Numbered from the stretch's first letter, positions 10,745 through 22,895 are shown. The stretch: DNA of 64,000 bases from Enoplolaimus lenunculus (GCA_030248215.1 JASANG010001017.1:62001-126000), one strand, 5' to 3'. The notes: generated by a model not told the origin, from the sequence alone. Numbers and translations: made by a program.

Positions 10745-12470
10745 TTCACTTATGTCTGGCTTTGTCAATACAACTTTGATATGCTTGAAAGAATCTATGA
10801 CTTGCGAATTGTAAAACAGTTTTACGCGTAAATCAAGTTGAAACAAAGGAATGCCACAAAAACTTGACACTTTGGCTGCGCAATAAATAATATATGCCGC
10901 TGTCGTCGAAAAATATGTTGCGGAAATAAAAGATTGAATTACACTACTAAACTGTACACCTCAATTAAGCGTATTAAGTTGACCCAACAGCCGTGGATAC
11001 AACTTATTAAAACATTGATTTTAAGTTACAATGTAGCTTTTCTTTGGTTTTTTTAATCCAAATTGACATGATGTTGCTGGTGTCATTTAAATAGCTTTTA
11101 TCTGTATTGAAATAAATTGAACTATAATCGTCGTTTGAAAAGTTGTGAAATTTAGCAACAAGAAAGCGTCTATAGTTGGTATGTTTCTCCGCACAGCTTG
11201 CATGAGTTAAAGTGAGCGACGCCTTATGTGATTGCAAGCATGCGGCGGATTTCGCACTGTTGTTTTTGTCACTGCCCTCGGGCGGTGACTCGTAATTTCG
11301 CTGGCGGTAATCTTCAAAGAAATATGCCTTGTGGATAGGTAAGAACGGTTTATGGAATGAATACTATCACCTTGTATAGTGTGACAAAATCAAATATTTA
11401 CTACCCAAAAGTGTTCTGAAATAGAATTTTTGTGAGCTCGTTTGTAGACCTGGAGATAAAAAAATTTACTTAGCATGCATATCCCCTTATGTCCAGCCGG
11501 TGGATTTCGCAAAATGCACGAATGTGCGTCGACGCAAGATCCGGGGAAAATTGGACCCACTACTGCAATGTGCTTGTTCTGGGTTCAACCCAAAATTATT
11601 GAGATGCAACAGCTAACACAACTGTGTAAGTTAATACAGACATAACGGTCATAAAATTTTCATATTTAAACAGAATAGCTTACTAACGTGAAACAACGTA
11701 CTAGTTCTTCAACTTGAATGAATATATTGCTGTTTTTACAAAATATCACATTTTTTATTCAAGTAAATAGAAAATTTCTCAAAGTTTGACACTAGAACTT
11801 TTAGTTTAGTGCATTAATTTTAGACAACCTACCGATCAAGATGCAAATAAAGCAAGTTCTTACAGACAACACTCACAGTTATTTAAAAATTGGCCCATTT
11901 AACGCAAACCGGTTCGGCTAACCAAAACCAACTTTTACAGCCAAGAAACCGCTGACTAGGAGCATCTAGTAAGCTGTTTGAAAATTAAAAATAATTTGGC
12001 AATTAGCAACTTTAATGTCAACAGCGTAAGTTATTTTTAGCCAGGCATGAAGCGAGGAAGTTCAGTTGAAATCGGCTTGACAAAAGGTTTTGTGTTAGTT
12101 CAAGGGGATGATTCGATGACTAGATCCCCATATCTGCGATTAAAAAGCAACGAAAAAAATTATTGAACGAATCGAGCGATAAACTAAACTATACGTTGTT
12201 TAAGTATTAATTCCATTCGCAACTGTAGCAAACCACTTCTTGGTTCATAGACTGCGGTTTCCTAAACGCTTCAATCCCTCTGGCTAGGCGCCTATTATAT
12301 GTTGTATTTGACAATCGCTGATAATAGAAAATTTAAGACAGCTCCAGTCTGAGTTGTACAAAAGCACAGTTTTTAGACTCAGCTGGCAAAATAAAGCCGC
12401 TTAAAATCACCAACTTTAAGGAAGCTGCCACTGGTAATGTTACAGCTGTTTTGCTGTAATATAAACTGTG
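10745..12470. other. Intergenic, nothing recognised
   Basis: No exon with a recognisable domain and no bounded repeat seen. Confidence 0.4.
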
Positions 12471-12489
12471 GCCCACATTAATTATTTGT

Positions 12490-12595
12490 GGACTACTAAG
12501 CTTATGCCTGATCCGAAGTCTAAACCTAAGTATAAACCTGAGCGTAAGTCTAAATATAAATGTAACCTTAATCATAATCATAAACTTAAGCCTCT
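12490..12595. repeat. Degenerate telomere-like island (AAGCCTAA/AAACCTAAG)
   Basis: A run of CTAAGCTTATGCC, TCTAAACCTAAGTATAAACC, GTAAGTCTAAATATAAATG and AAACTTAAGCC has a roughly 6/12-base rhythm and is a decayed GCCTAA array. The rhythm creates an open frame of alternating Arg and hydrophobic residues on the reverse strand that should not be read as protein. Confidence 0.5.
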
Positions 12596-13059
12596 CCGTC
12601 TATAAGTCCATCGGTCTCCCTGGGTCCCAAATGGCCATGTCCCTATAGTTATCATTGGCCAAAATTGGTATTAAAAGTGTTGTGTGTATTACGTGTGTCG
12701 CCAAAATATTAGCTTGGACAGTATAAAAGGGGTACCGTCAATGAATGAAAAATTAAATAAGTTGTATATTTACTTCGTATACTTAACCGTATGATTGTTT
12801 AGGAATCCTAACGGGGTGTCACTGCATCCTTTTGTGCATAGTTCTCGGTCTATCATGGTCAAGGTATCAGGAGTAGATTTTACTGTATTCTAATTTAGAC
12901 GATCATTAATATTTTTTAATTTATGCGTAGAATTTTATTGTGTCACAAACAACGAAATACGTGCTTTAAGCTATTCACCATTAAGGAGCTTGATTGTAAA
13001 GCTCTTATTAAGGGTTATTCAATTGTTGAGACAGCACATTTGAATTTACAAGAAACATT

Positions 13060-13396
13060 GGCTGGGGTTCTGAAATCTTACTTAACTATTTACTTAAGTT
13101 GTACTTAAGTACTTATTTAGGTCGCCGACTGATGTAAACAGATAACTTTTAGGGAAAAAAGAAATAAGAACAAAATGGGAGCCATTGTCATAACAAGAAA
13201 GTATAGTTTTGCTTTTATTAAGAATAACTGAGTTTACATTTTCATATAGGCCATGGGTAGTATGTCTGAACTGTTAATCTGTTAAATATATAAAATTTAG
13301 TCAGCAACGCAAGTATTTACTTGACCTAAGTGCGGTTTTTAAATTGGTTGGGACGCACTTTAGGTCGGACTGAAGTAGAGATTAAGAAACCCAGCC
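13060..13396 (+). mobile_element. MITE, GGCTGGGTTTCT family, best copy
   Basis: Left end GGCTGGGGTTCTGAAATCTT; right end AAGAAACCCAGCC, its inverted complement. ATT lies on both sides (13057-13059 and 13397-13399), suggesting a 3-bp target duplication as in PIF/Harbinger-type elements. Length 337 bp, no ORF. Internal ACTTAAGT palindromes are shared with the 5.3, 6.7 and 33.6 kb copies. Confidence 0.75.
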
Positions 13397-13439
13397 ATTA
13401 CATTTGCTATGATTTGCGAACACAGTTGTCCAACAAATC

Positions 13440-13733
13440 GATTAACTATTGTATACCGTATGTCTTGTGTCAATAGCTTGAACGATAATACAAGGTTATA
13501 CATAGGAAATGTACTTTCAAAACTTAGGTACGCTTTAAAGTTTCGAAGTCAACTTTATTTGGTCCTGGAGTCATTTATGCGCTACAAATAGGAACAATTG
13601 ATCTTTATGGACTCTAATTAGGGTTTAGGGACTCTATCTGCTTACGGACTATTATTAGGGATACGGACTCGTATTGATTGCGACCCAAAATGGGGACCCC
13701 CTTACCTCCCCCCTCTTATTCGGGTCACTACAG
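13440..13733 (+). mobile_element. Tc1/mariner-like MITE, 5'-truncated
   Basis: It matches the right two-thirds of the 61.8-kb copy: CTTTAAAGTTTCGAA, GACTCTANTTAGGGTTTAGG, TTATTAGGGATACGGACTC, GACCCAAAATGGGGACCCCC. It ends CCCCTCTTATTCGGGTCACTACAG followed by the TA target at 13734-13735. It lies about 230 bp upstream of the first coding exon of the phosphodiesterase gene. Confidence 0.75.
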
Positions 13734-13962
13734 TACATTGACGTGAAGTTATATATGCTTACGAGATTCAGTTGACAATTAGACAAACCAAAAATTATCC
13801 GTACTAAGCACACCATATAACCAAAACTAGACTGCTAAAACCTTTTAACTGCATTGGAACTATTTAGATATTTATTAACGAAGAGGAAAAGTTACCTAAA
13901 TAAATATTTAAACGACATTGTAATTGATTCAAGTATGCCTGCTTACTGGCTCAAAACGTCAA

Positions 13963-16900
13963 ATGAAACTATCAGCAATGATCTATAACAGTATCGCATC
14001 CTCAACGCTTAGCTTAATTCCAGCAGTCTTACAGCATCAGTTAAGGTTCTTTAACTGCTCATTTCAATTCAAATTTCGTTTAGTATTGGTGCTACTTCTT
14101 CGCTGTTGCCCTTTTGCATCAACGTCACGGGTTTTACTGTTGTTAACTGACGGTTTTGCTGGCCACTATTTAAACTGGTATCGTCACTTAGACGCTTTTA
14201 GAACGTTTCGGCATAACGGAGTTTGGTGTGATCATTTGATATCTGAATTTCCGTCGTTATCACTTCCGAACCATTATAGTTTAGTTACAGGTAAGTTGAG
14301 CAATGATAGGTATATTTTCGTTAGTATAACTGGAGAAGTGACGCAATAGTTTTTCGAGTAACGACAAAATATGAGCCCTGAAACAGAATTAAAGCATGTC
14401 CTCAAAAAACACTTTTTTTTCTTGTATAAAAGGAGTTTCTGCATTTAATAAACACAACATTTAACAATTGCCACAACTGTAGCCAGCTGATCTTGCAAGT
14501 ATGGGCGTCAATCAGGACAGGCGTGGGTGGTCACGGACCATCTTTCCACTTTTTGAACATTGAACTTTTTGTACGAGTTCTTGGCGCGTACTTTTGAAAG
14601 AAAAAAACGTGACAACATTATTAGTAACCAAAACGTCTGACAGACTCATTACCCGATATAAGCCGGGTAGATCGTTATTTCCTGTCATATATGGCAATAG
14701 TATGCATAGTTGCTATATGCTTTATTACAAAACTCACATCGGTTACTGGGTTCGTTAATCTTTCACCCTAAACTAAACCAGGATGTTTTTCCAAGAAGTG
14801 CGATCTTTTAATTGATTTTCTATAAAAAGAAAACGTTAAATGAATCCTCATTTTTTTATTTCTGACAGCTGAAGATTTTTTATTATAAAATAAAATTTCG
14901 GTATCAGGTTATACAACATTTCTCAGGATAGTTAAGCTATTTTGTTAAGCGTAACAAACAATTAGCCTATAAAACGCAAGCAGTGAAACCTGTTTTTACT
15001 GAATTTGTTTCAGTGAATTAAGCCCAGGTTTAATTCTTTCACGAATTGGCCCATGCGAAGATCAGGGGTGCAACGTTTTTCTATGGGACTAGAAAAGTGT
15101 AAGCTTTAGCTTTAGATTATTTTTTGCTTGGTTTAGGCTTAGGCTTAGGCTTAAAAATATGCTTATAATACTGTTCCGCCCCTGTTCTTTACATTGGCCC
15201 GCGAATTGGATATTTTCTATATGTGACAAAACGTTCTCAATCAAAACTGTTTAATGTGCGCAAAGAAATTAATTTCAATATCGCTCGAAAAAAAATTTAT
15301 TTCTAATCGAAACTCAAATTTTACATTTAGCTTTATATTTTGTTCCAGGAATGCATCCGATAAATCACGGCATTGTTGGTAATTATATGTACGATGAGAT
15401 ACAAGATAAATATTTTCGTTGTGGTACAGAAGAATCTGACTACGATCGTGTGTGGTGGGAACAAGCTGAACCTGTATGGATAACAAGTACTCGAAAAGGT
15501 GCGAACATTGCTATTTTCGTTATTTGGTCAACGTATAGCCGGTTCCGGTTAAGTTTTAGTCAGCACCGTGTTTACCACTTCCATATTCCCAAATACAGAA
15601 GCCCCTTGTAGCCTATATGCATCAAATTGTCTTAAAATTCCAAAACTCCTACTTTCTACAATTTCCAAGACATAAATGTCTTGTATTTCAGACATTAATA
15701 GGCTTAAACAGCTGAGAAATTTGTTTCTTAAATGGTTAAAATATAAATTTCTCATATTTAAGAAATTTAATTTGCCAATTTAATATAAGACATTAATTTT
15801 GTTCCTTTTAAAAATTGCTGTCTTAATATATTCAAGACTAATTTCCTGACTTTTATGTAGGTATGTAAAGAAGTTGCTCCGTTTATATTCTTAAAAGAGT
15901 ACATAAATAATCGAATCATATCTCGGAAATATTTGTCTTATATTTCAGAAATATCTTTCTAAATCGTTCATAAAACAAAGTCTTAAACTTAAGAGATTTA
16001 AGTATGAAAAATGTTAGACCAATATTTCTGAAAAAATTTCAAAAATAAAAGTCTTGAATTCAAAACATATATGTCTGGAATCTGTATCAAGACATAATTG
16101 TTTTAAACTTCAGACAATATTTCTTGAATACAAGACCATTTATTTTGTGTGTAGGGCCAATTCACAAAATTTATAAATAGGTATCTTTAGTTGTAAACTT
16201 TTAAGTTGCCTGTAAATAACAAAAGTAGGTTTTTTGCGCGCTAGTGTTTAGGAGGATGATAATGATGTATTCAACCAAACACGTCAACATTTTATGATTT
16301 ATGGGCTCCTGATATTTAATTTTGAAGGAAGCCCCGTTGCAATAAGTTATCTCTGTTTGCGCAAAAGTTAATTATATGGTCAAGCAAATTTTTTACACTT
16401 AACTTAAAGTTTTTTAAATTCGAGAGAATCTTAACAAAATAAGCAATTCCATACGTAAATTTGATTTAACAGAGTAGTTAGCGCTTTAGCTCACAGTAGG
16501 CAGATTGACAAATATTCAAACATTACTTGATTGTGGCTGCCAAGATTTAAGGGTTGACATTTTTTAGCAAATATTAAAGCAAAGAATGATATATATTGTC
16601 GATCGCTGTATAAATATTGTTCAGGTATCAACACAGGACTTTACTATTGGCCTGGATGTCAAGTTAAATTCGACAATCATATCAAACCAGTGTGTCTTCC
16701 TCACTTGTACAGTCACAACAGTGAATCGCTGTCCGCTTTCAATATCAAAAGCTTACTCGGAGCGTTCACCAGTCACACGTTTATATTGACGTATTTCAAC
16801 GGAATTGACCTTAAAGGACACAGGTCAGGCTCTAAGTGGTAATCAAACGATCAGAATACATGGTTTTATTGTGAAAATTCTTTCTTCTGTTTACTTTTTA

Positions 16901-19900
16901 ATTTGACCCATGATAAATTTGTGCGATATAATACTGAGAAAACGTCTCGAGAACGGCAAAGCAAAAAGCGACACGCAACTTTAGCACTATATTTTAATGC
17001 TAAATTTTTGGTTTTATATCGCCGAGGAAATGTGCTGCGTCAGAGCGTACCTTGCTTCCGGCCGTGAACTTTACCGATTTATGAGACATTTCACTAAATT
17101 ATAAAATATATCTGAAATGTTTTGTGATTCATGCTATTTTAGAAAACAAACATCACATGTGGATGCAAATAATTTTTAGCCGAAATACTTGATTGCCAGG
17201 ACGTATTTTTGGCCGACTCATAAATTTACTGATCGCAAAACGTAACAGAAATGTTTTTGAGAATTGTAAAATTGATGCTTGTTACTTTTATTATATGGTG
17301 AATATTTTAAAACTTTAGCTTAGGCACATCACGATTCCACCGGCAGCCGTCACGAGTAAATCCTGTCCATCAGTTGAACGCGATCCTGCGTGAAGTGTTG
17401 TACGTCGCCGAAATGACTCGCGATTTAAACGTCATTGTTGCGTCTGATCACGGGATGATGAATGTGCCAAAGACGCACGAACGCTTTCTTGACGATTACA
17501 TTGATTTGAGTATGATACGACGGACCATTGAGTCTGGTGCCTTAACGCAAATTATTCCCATGCCTGGACGTGCCGAAGAGGTATGAACTTCGTTGGAAAA
17601 GTTTCAAATCACGAGGACACCATGCTTTTGTTAATAATATCAGTATCTCTAATTATCAATTTTACCAGCTACGTGGAACCAGAAATGACGAAACAAACTA
17701 AGCTTTGACCCTTTCTCACATGAATATTTTCTATTTCCCCTGATACCTACTTTTATGCTAGGATACGAACTCCAGTGACTGGAGTGGGAGGCGTATACCA
17801 TCACCACTCAGCTATAGGAGCTTGACGCTCGAGCCCGGGGGGCTCTCACGTCTTGTGGTGATTTAGTACTATGTATACGTGTTGCAATTGTTAAACACGG
17901 TGCGATATATATTATTTAACGTATATACACTGCTCTGAGTTGCTTATAGGCAACTCATTTTGAGAAGGGGTTAAACCTGCGCTTGCCTCATATTTTGAGA
18001 ACATCACAGCCATGGAATGCCACTGGTTTGGTTATTGTTAATTGTCCACTACCGTTTTCCAAGATAAGTTTCATGACAATTCTTATAAACTACAAATATA
18101 TCGCGCTTGATTTGAATTTCGTAGTTTCTATAAATATACCATGCGTAAAATTATTAACAGCTTCGCGGCATCTTCTGCGCTATACTTGCATAAATGTTGG
18201 AAGTCAAGGCTGGTGGCGAAGAGCAAAAAAAACCGAACTTTTCCAGAGGGCATTTGTCTGGTTCGGGGGGGGGGCGGGCCCATGAGCCAAGGGTTGCCAC
18301 GGGGGCCAGGAGGGATCAGCCCCCAAGGAAATATTTTGTCCCCCTAGAAAATTTGCAACCTTGCTTGTAAGCCACAGAAAACCCTTGAATGCGCCTTCTC
18401 AAAATTTTAGGTACCCCTAGCAATGTAAGCTGCCTACGGCAATTCGGGGGCTCCAACCGCCTTCCCGAAGCCCTTGATTACATAGTTTCAATCTAAATTT
18501 ATAAAATCTAGAGGAAACTCATTGTGAGGCAAGCTATTCACCAGCAGATACGGTCTGCTCGCCTTCAATCTAAAATTTTGTGTTGGTCTATGGTGGGTGC
18601 AGTAAAAAGTTACTCTGGACTCGGCAGCACGTACAATACACAGTTGATTATGTTATCATAGTAGTTGTATGCTTTTAGATTTATCAACTGCTAAATGCGA
18701 CCAATCCTATTCCGAACGTAAAAATCTACTGGACTTCACCAGAACGCTCAAAACTACCGCAACGCTTTCATTACATTCGCTCTGCAAGGATCGCTGAATT
18801 GGTGCTTATTGCTGACGCGGGTTATGGCATATTTATTGTAAGCACGGAAGTTTTATCTGGTACGGATTTCAAAACCAGTAAATCTTAGTATATTGATTTT
18901 TAAATAAATTATTGACTTTAAATTTTCTACATTTGAATCTGGGTCCCTGCATGCTTAAAACATATATAATGTACTTCGTTTGAAATAACGGAAAACGTAA
19001 TATATACAAGGTCGGAGCAACCTTTATTAGATGTGTCTCCACTGTAACATGATTTCACACGAAATATTTGAAAATTTTTTTTTGAAGATCGCAATATACC
19101 CCCACCCAGGAATTTTGGGAGGTACCCATTATAGCCTGCTCCGGCAGTGTATATACAGACTTTGGTTGTTGGCGTTGAAAAGGCTACGGGCGCAAACTGT
19201 TGTTAATATTTAACATTTCAAATATAGCATACATATTTGTAGAAATCGACGAATTCTTACGGATCTGCAAAACAATTTCCTCCTGCTACAATATACGATT
19301 GGGCTCCAGGTATGCATGGATATGATCCAAAGCATCCTGCAATGCACGGTGTATTTATGGCATATGGACCAGGTTAGTTCTAACAAATTAGTAAATGTCG
19401 CGGCATAAAACGGTTCCTGCATTGGGCAATGTTGTTAGTTTTGTGTGGAAAACTGCACTTTATTTAGACCGAAAACTGACAATAGCTTTGAGGGTCAACG
19501 CATAGAACGGGGCCGCAACAATAGTATAAGTATATACTCCTGTGCCGAAGCCTATACTTAAGCCGAAGCAAAAATAGTCTAAAGGTTAAGCTTACCCATA
19601 CCCTGCAGTCTCACGGGAAACCGGTCCGCCCTTTATCTAGATATGAGCCGTTTTATGTAGACATACAGCCGAACTAAATTGGGACGAAAAATGATGGCGG
19701 AAGATGTGTAAGACTGTTAGCTGTATCTGCAATGTGTTCAAATGGAAAATATTGCTGTTTTTCGGACGATTATATTAATCAAAATAAACCTTGTGTACTC
19801 GAATTATTTATTGTAAGAGTTAACGGTGACATTTCGTATTTTTAGATTTTCACCGCGCCTACTATAAGCGAAGCGTAAATCTAATTGACATTCATCCACT

Positions 19901-20048
19901 ACTATGTCACGTGTTGAATATGACGTGCCCAGTTTCAGACGGCGCCTTTGATCGAATCAAAGACGTTCTTATTAATTTTGCTGTGAAACCTGTGATTTCG
20001 AATGCTCTTTTAGTCATTCTAATCGTTAAACTTTTAACAACGCGATAA
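13963..20048 (+). CDS. ENPP6: ENPP-family phosphodiesterase, ENPP6-like, 7 exons
   Basis: Exons: 13963-14290, 15349-15498, 16637-16823, 17319-17580, 18679-18837, 19243-19372, 19846-20048 (TAA). All phases join to give 472 aa; human ENPP6 is about 440. A hydrophobic segment (residues 40-48) is the signal peptide or anchor. The alkaline-phosphatase-fold metal site is complete: D63 (LLLTDGF), S100 nucleophile (PSLSLPNHYSLVTG), N121 (VGNYM), YWPGC (163-167), D217 and H221 (IDLKGHSLG), D265-H266 (SDHGM) and H387 (MHGYD). The Ser nucleophile is the ENPP6 state; most other ENPPs have Thr. ENPP6 cleaves glycerophosphocholine and lysophosphatidylcholine to phosphocholine at the cell surface, and the C-terminal hydrophobic stretch (NALLVILIVKLL) fits a GPI signal or membrane anchor. 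The substrate here is inferred. The start is the first ATG in frame; 13978 is an alternative, and a 5' UTR exon is possible. Confidence 0.88.
15048..15199. mobile_element. hAT-like MITE carrying TTAGGC repeats, in ENPP intron 1
   Basis: Ends GGCCCATGCGAAGATCAGGGG and CCTGTTCTTTACATTGGCC are inverted relatives of those at 63739-63935. Flanks CACGAATT (15040-15047) and CGCGAATT (15200-15207) are an 8-bp target duplication with one mismatch, the hAT-type length. The interior holds TTTAGGCTTAGGCTTAGGC and CTTATAATACTGTTCC. 152 bp, no ORF. Confidence 0.8.
15610..16150. repeat. AT-rich block of short palindromes (AAGACAT...ATGTCTT) in ENPP intron 2
   Basis: About 540 bases in which short words recur in both orientations: AAGACATAAATGTCTT, TTAAGAAATT, TTCTTGAAT, TCTTAAACTTAAGAGATTT, CAGACAATATTTC. 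This dense local inverted structure is not explained by coding. It ends near CATTTATTTTGTGTGTAGGGCC. Possibly a decayed foldback element. Confidence 0.45.
17752..17830 (-). repeat. tRNA-like sequence (SINE head or tRNA relic)
   Basis: On the reverse strand, CTCCTATAGCTGAGTGGTGAT contains an A-box-like TAGCTGAGTGG. GAGTTCGTATCC about 35 bases later is B-box-like. The acceptor arms do not pair and the T stem has only about three pairs, so it is not a functional tRNA. It lies in ENPP intron 4. Confidence 0.45.
18255..18445 (+). repeat. Dispersed GC-rich repeat, same family as 10320-10510
   Basis: GGGGGCCAGGAGGG, then CCCCCTAGAAAATTTGC, AACCTTGCTTGTAAGCC and TCTCAAAATTTTAGGTACCCC. Preceded by a G-rich tract (about 18267-18280). 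It lies in ENPP intron 4. Confidence 0.55.
19490..19670. mobile_element. Diverged copy of the TTAGGC-bearing MITE, ENPP intron 6
   Basis: TAGAACGGGGCCGCAACAATAGTATAAGTATAT aligns with the left end at 63748-63780 (key blocks TAGAAC-GGG-CGGAACA-TAGTATAAG). The interior has GAAGCCTATACTTAAGCC and AAGGTTAAGCTTACCC. The right end near CCGCCCTTTATCTAGATATGAGCC is a poor match. Ends and target duplication are unclear. Confidence 0.45.
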
Positions 20049-20089
20049 ACTGGTTGTGTGTCATTTTGAATCAATTTTCATGTCTTGCG

Positions 20090-20240
20090 GACCCATAGGT
20101 ATAGGGACGCCCAATTTGGCTATCCACCAGCGACCGAAAAAGCTTTGCTTCCCCCTAGAAAATTTCGCTTATAAATGAGCAGAAAGAATTGTATGCCCCT
20201 GCTGAAAATTTTTTAGCCTGCCAGTAAGATGAGCAGACTA
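20090..20240 (+). repeat. Weak copy of the 10320/18255 repeat family
   Basis: CCCCCTAGAAAATTTCGCTTATAAA, then CCCCTGCTGAAAATTTTTTAGCC and AAGATGAGCAG, follow the same order as at 10384-10475. It lies just downstream of the ENPP stop codon. Confidence 0.45.
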
Positions 20241-20344
20241 CGGGCCTACTTGACTCCAAAAGGCAAAGTAGAATTGATATCAGCCATTACCAATGCTGCT
20301 AGTATTGCGAATTCGATACAATTTTTGACTTTTTTTACACGTGC

Positions 20345-20425
20345 TTCATCTTTAGTGCTTAGGCTTACGAAAAGGCTGTAGCTTAGAAAACGCGAACTTA
20401 TTTTAAACCTAAGCTTAAGCCCAAA
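20345..20425. repeat. Degenerate telomere-like island, inverted
   Basis: GTGCTTAGGCTTACG and AGGCTGTAGCTTAG are followed by AAACCTAAGCTTAAGCCC in the opposite sense. Confidence 0.5.
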
Positions 20426-20561
20426 AATCAATGCGAGAGAGTTGTATAAAACAGCCCAATTTTTCTGTTACTGTATCGTTCAGAAGTTTAACTGCTCGTC
20501 TAAGGGCTTTAACAGACGTAAAATATGTTATATTCTATGTTGTCAGTTATAAATAGCTATA

Positions 20562-20796
20562 CTGTAGCGATCCGAATAAGAGGGGGGTAATAAGAGGGCA
20601 GTCCCCATTTTGGGTCCCAATCAATAGGACTTCGTATCCCTAATAAGAGTCCGTAAGCGGATAGAGTCTCTAAACCCGAGAAGGGTGGCGGAGAGTGGGT
20701 TAAAAATGAATAACAGTCCGTAACCGAATAACAGGCGGGAACCCTCTGGAGAGGCCAAATAAATGTTAGCTCCCCCTCTTATTAGGGTCACTATAG
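20562..20796. mobile_element. Tc1/mariner-like MITE
   Basis: The left end CTGTAGCGATCCGAATAAGAGG, after TA, is inverted to CCTCTTATTAGGGTCACTATAG on the right. Internal markers TGGGTCCCAATCAATAGGAC and GGTGGCGGAGAGTGGGTTAAAAATGAATAACAG are shared with the 61.8-kb and 50.4-kb copies (in reverse). 235 bp, no ORF. The right TA has been lost. Confidence 0.75.
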
Positions 20797-21887
20797 TCGT
20801 CGAGTACATATAATATGTGTCATGCAATGGAACCTAGGTTCGTATTTTCAACTGTGTATAACAGTTATTACCAGTCAGCAATAAAGTCATGTTACCGCCA
20901 ATTCGTGCAACATACCCTAGCTACAGTTGTGCCAAATTCAAATATACTGTAGATAGCTTTTGGTAAAACGTAGCCCTCTATACGGGCAAATATTCCTCCT
21001 GTCACTCTACTTCTGCACGCCCTGATACCTTTGGCTCCAAAAACAGTTTAATAAAACTAGAAAACTGAAACTAGAACTGTTCAATTTATCGGGTCGTTTC
21101 AGCTATTCCAACACCAGTCTGCGTTTGCCTGTAATGATGTTCGACATTTATGTATCATTCCACAAAAATCCTGGACTTGAGTCTCACATACGCTAAAACA
21201 TTTTCAAAATCATACCATTTTTAGGCGAACGCCGGCTCTGAGGATAACCGAAAAGGCCCAATGCTCATGACACGTTGAGATTTGAAAGCAATATATAATA
21301 ACTGCGTTAAAAGAATGGAAATCAGCTCATTTCTGTGCTAAAGATTATTCCGTTACATCGTACAGTTCACTGAGGCTTTATTCTCTATAAATTATTCTAT
21401 GTCGACTTATGTCGGAATTCCTTGACTCTTCTGATTGGTTAGCTTAATCATTGGATATTCAAAGTCTCGCTCTTAGAGTCACCAATCCCTCATTTACCCA
21501 TTGATGCGAGTGGGTAGGTACACTTATGTCAAAAATATATGGGCCAATATATGAATAAAAACGCAAGCTGAAACTCAAATGAATTTTAGTTTACTTGTTT
21601 AGTTGCACTTCCCAGGCAAATATATATTCTCACGCACTACTGTTTATTATTCTTCTAAGTCTTGACTTATTTTATATTAATGCTGTTCTTATATTCGGGG
21701 GAAACGTTTTGCGTATTAGGAACGAACAAGCAACCATTCTGAAATGTTAACGCATAATTTTGGAACCGTCTGTTTTCTTCCGACATTTTACACCTGATTC
21801 ACGTTTCAGCAGCATGAACAGTATTTTCTGTATTTTATCGTTCTTCATATACTAAAATCAACAAACGTAAGCATTCTATGTGCACGG

Positions 21888-22046
21888 GCGTCCGCAGAAA
21901 ATTATATTTGACAGGGGAACCAAATGATTTTGAGGGGCCCCAACAATTGCAATTCAAGTATGTTTACGTTTACACCGAAACTTTTAGGGAAGTATTAGTT
22001 GAAATTTAGGGGCACGTCCGCCCAAGCCTTGTCCATGGGTTGGCCG
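21888..22046 (+). mobile_element. Small TIR element, GGGCGTCCGCAG family, copy 1
   Basis: Left GGGCGTCCGCAGAAAATTATAT; the right GGGGCACGTCCGCCC is a partial inverted match. GGGGCCCCAACAATTGCAATTCAA recurs in the copy at 23385-23487. About 160 bp, no ORF. Confidence 0.55.
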
Positions 22047-22160
22047 TTGTCTATGTAGCACAGACCGTACAGTCTAAAACCACTTCACTATCTAAATATA
22101 TGAAATATTTGTTTGTGTTTCTCAGCAATAATTTGGTATGTTTCGTTGATTTGGTCCGTA

Positions 22161-22198
22161 GACGCTTTTATATGGAGCAGACGCTTTTATATGGAGCA
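22161..22198 (+). repeat. 19-bp perfect tandem duplication
   Basis: GACGCTTTTATATGGAGCA occurs twice with no gap and no mismatch. Confidence 0.95.
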
Positions 22199-22895
22199 TA
22201 ATCAAATTTTTTGAATTCCTATGTTTCTGAACAATGTATTTCGATTTATATTTAGTAATAACGGAGAAAGGTATGGTTTATTGAGTTTCTACTAAGGAAA
22301 CATCGTCCTATCTGCTTGTTTCGGAAATAGTAGGCCACCATGTTTAATTGAAATTACACATCTAAAATGTAGCAGCTGTCGAATTCATCTCCGCAACCTG
22401 AAACCTAACTATCTGATTTCGGTGTAGAAATTTGGGTCAAACATTTTTTACTGTGAGAAACACTGCAAATACCAGTGATTTGATTGATCAACTCAGAAAA
22501 TAGTTATTCATTTCTTGTTATTTTTTGAGTTAATAACAGTAAATAGTAAACTCACTTTTAGCTGATTTAATTCCGGGTGATTCGATTAAATCACTCAGAA
22601 TAGTCCCATCAGTTCAGAATTCTGAGTTCTGAAAGACCTAATTTAGACTTAGTCATTTACCTCATTTGGAATCAAAATCAATTAACTGGAATTACCAGTG
22701 CAGATAAAATACATATTTGGTACAGTATGGTAAAAAACGCAACGACCCTCAGCAACTGATGGTAACTTATACAATTGTTTGAAAATGCTAACGCTGACCC
22801 GTGATCATATTTAAAAAATGTGTGTACCATTTATCAGCAGTTGACGATAGGTCTTGTTGTAATCGAAACAGCGATGTCTTACTTCATTGCCAATA

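Noticed and set aside
12333-12581. Reverse-strand Arg-rich 82-codon frame
   Set aside because: Its repeating pattern comes from translating a decayed GCCTAA array, not from coding selection.
14291-14349. Extension of ENPP exon 1 to the stop at 14349
   Set aside because: GTAAGT follows VTG exactly at the expected family position and exon 2 continues the protein in phase, so this is intron.
15499-15532. Longer ENPP exon 2 ending at GTATAG
   Set aside because: It would disrupt the join to YWPGC in exon 3; the donor at 15499 gives the family-like sequence RKG-LYYWPGC.
17752-17830. Functional tRNA gene on the minus strand
   Set aside because: A- and B-box words are present but the acceptor stem does not pair and the T stem is short.
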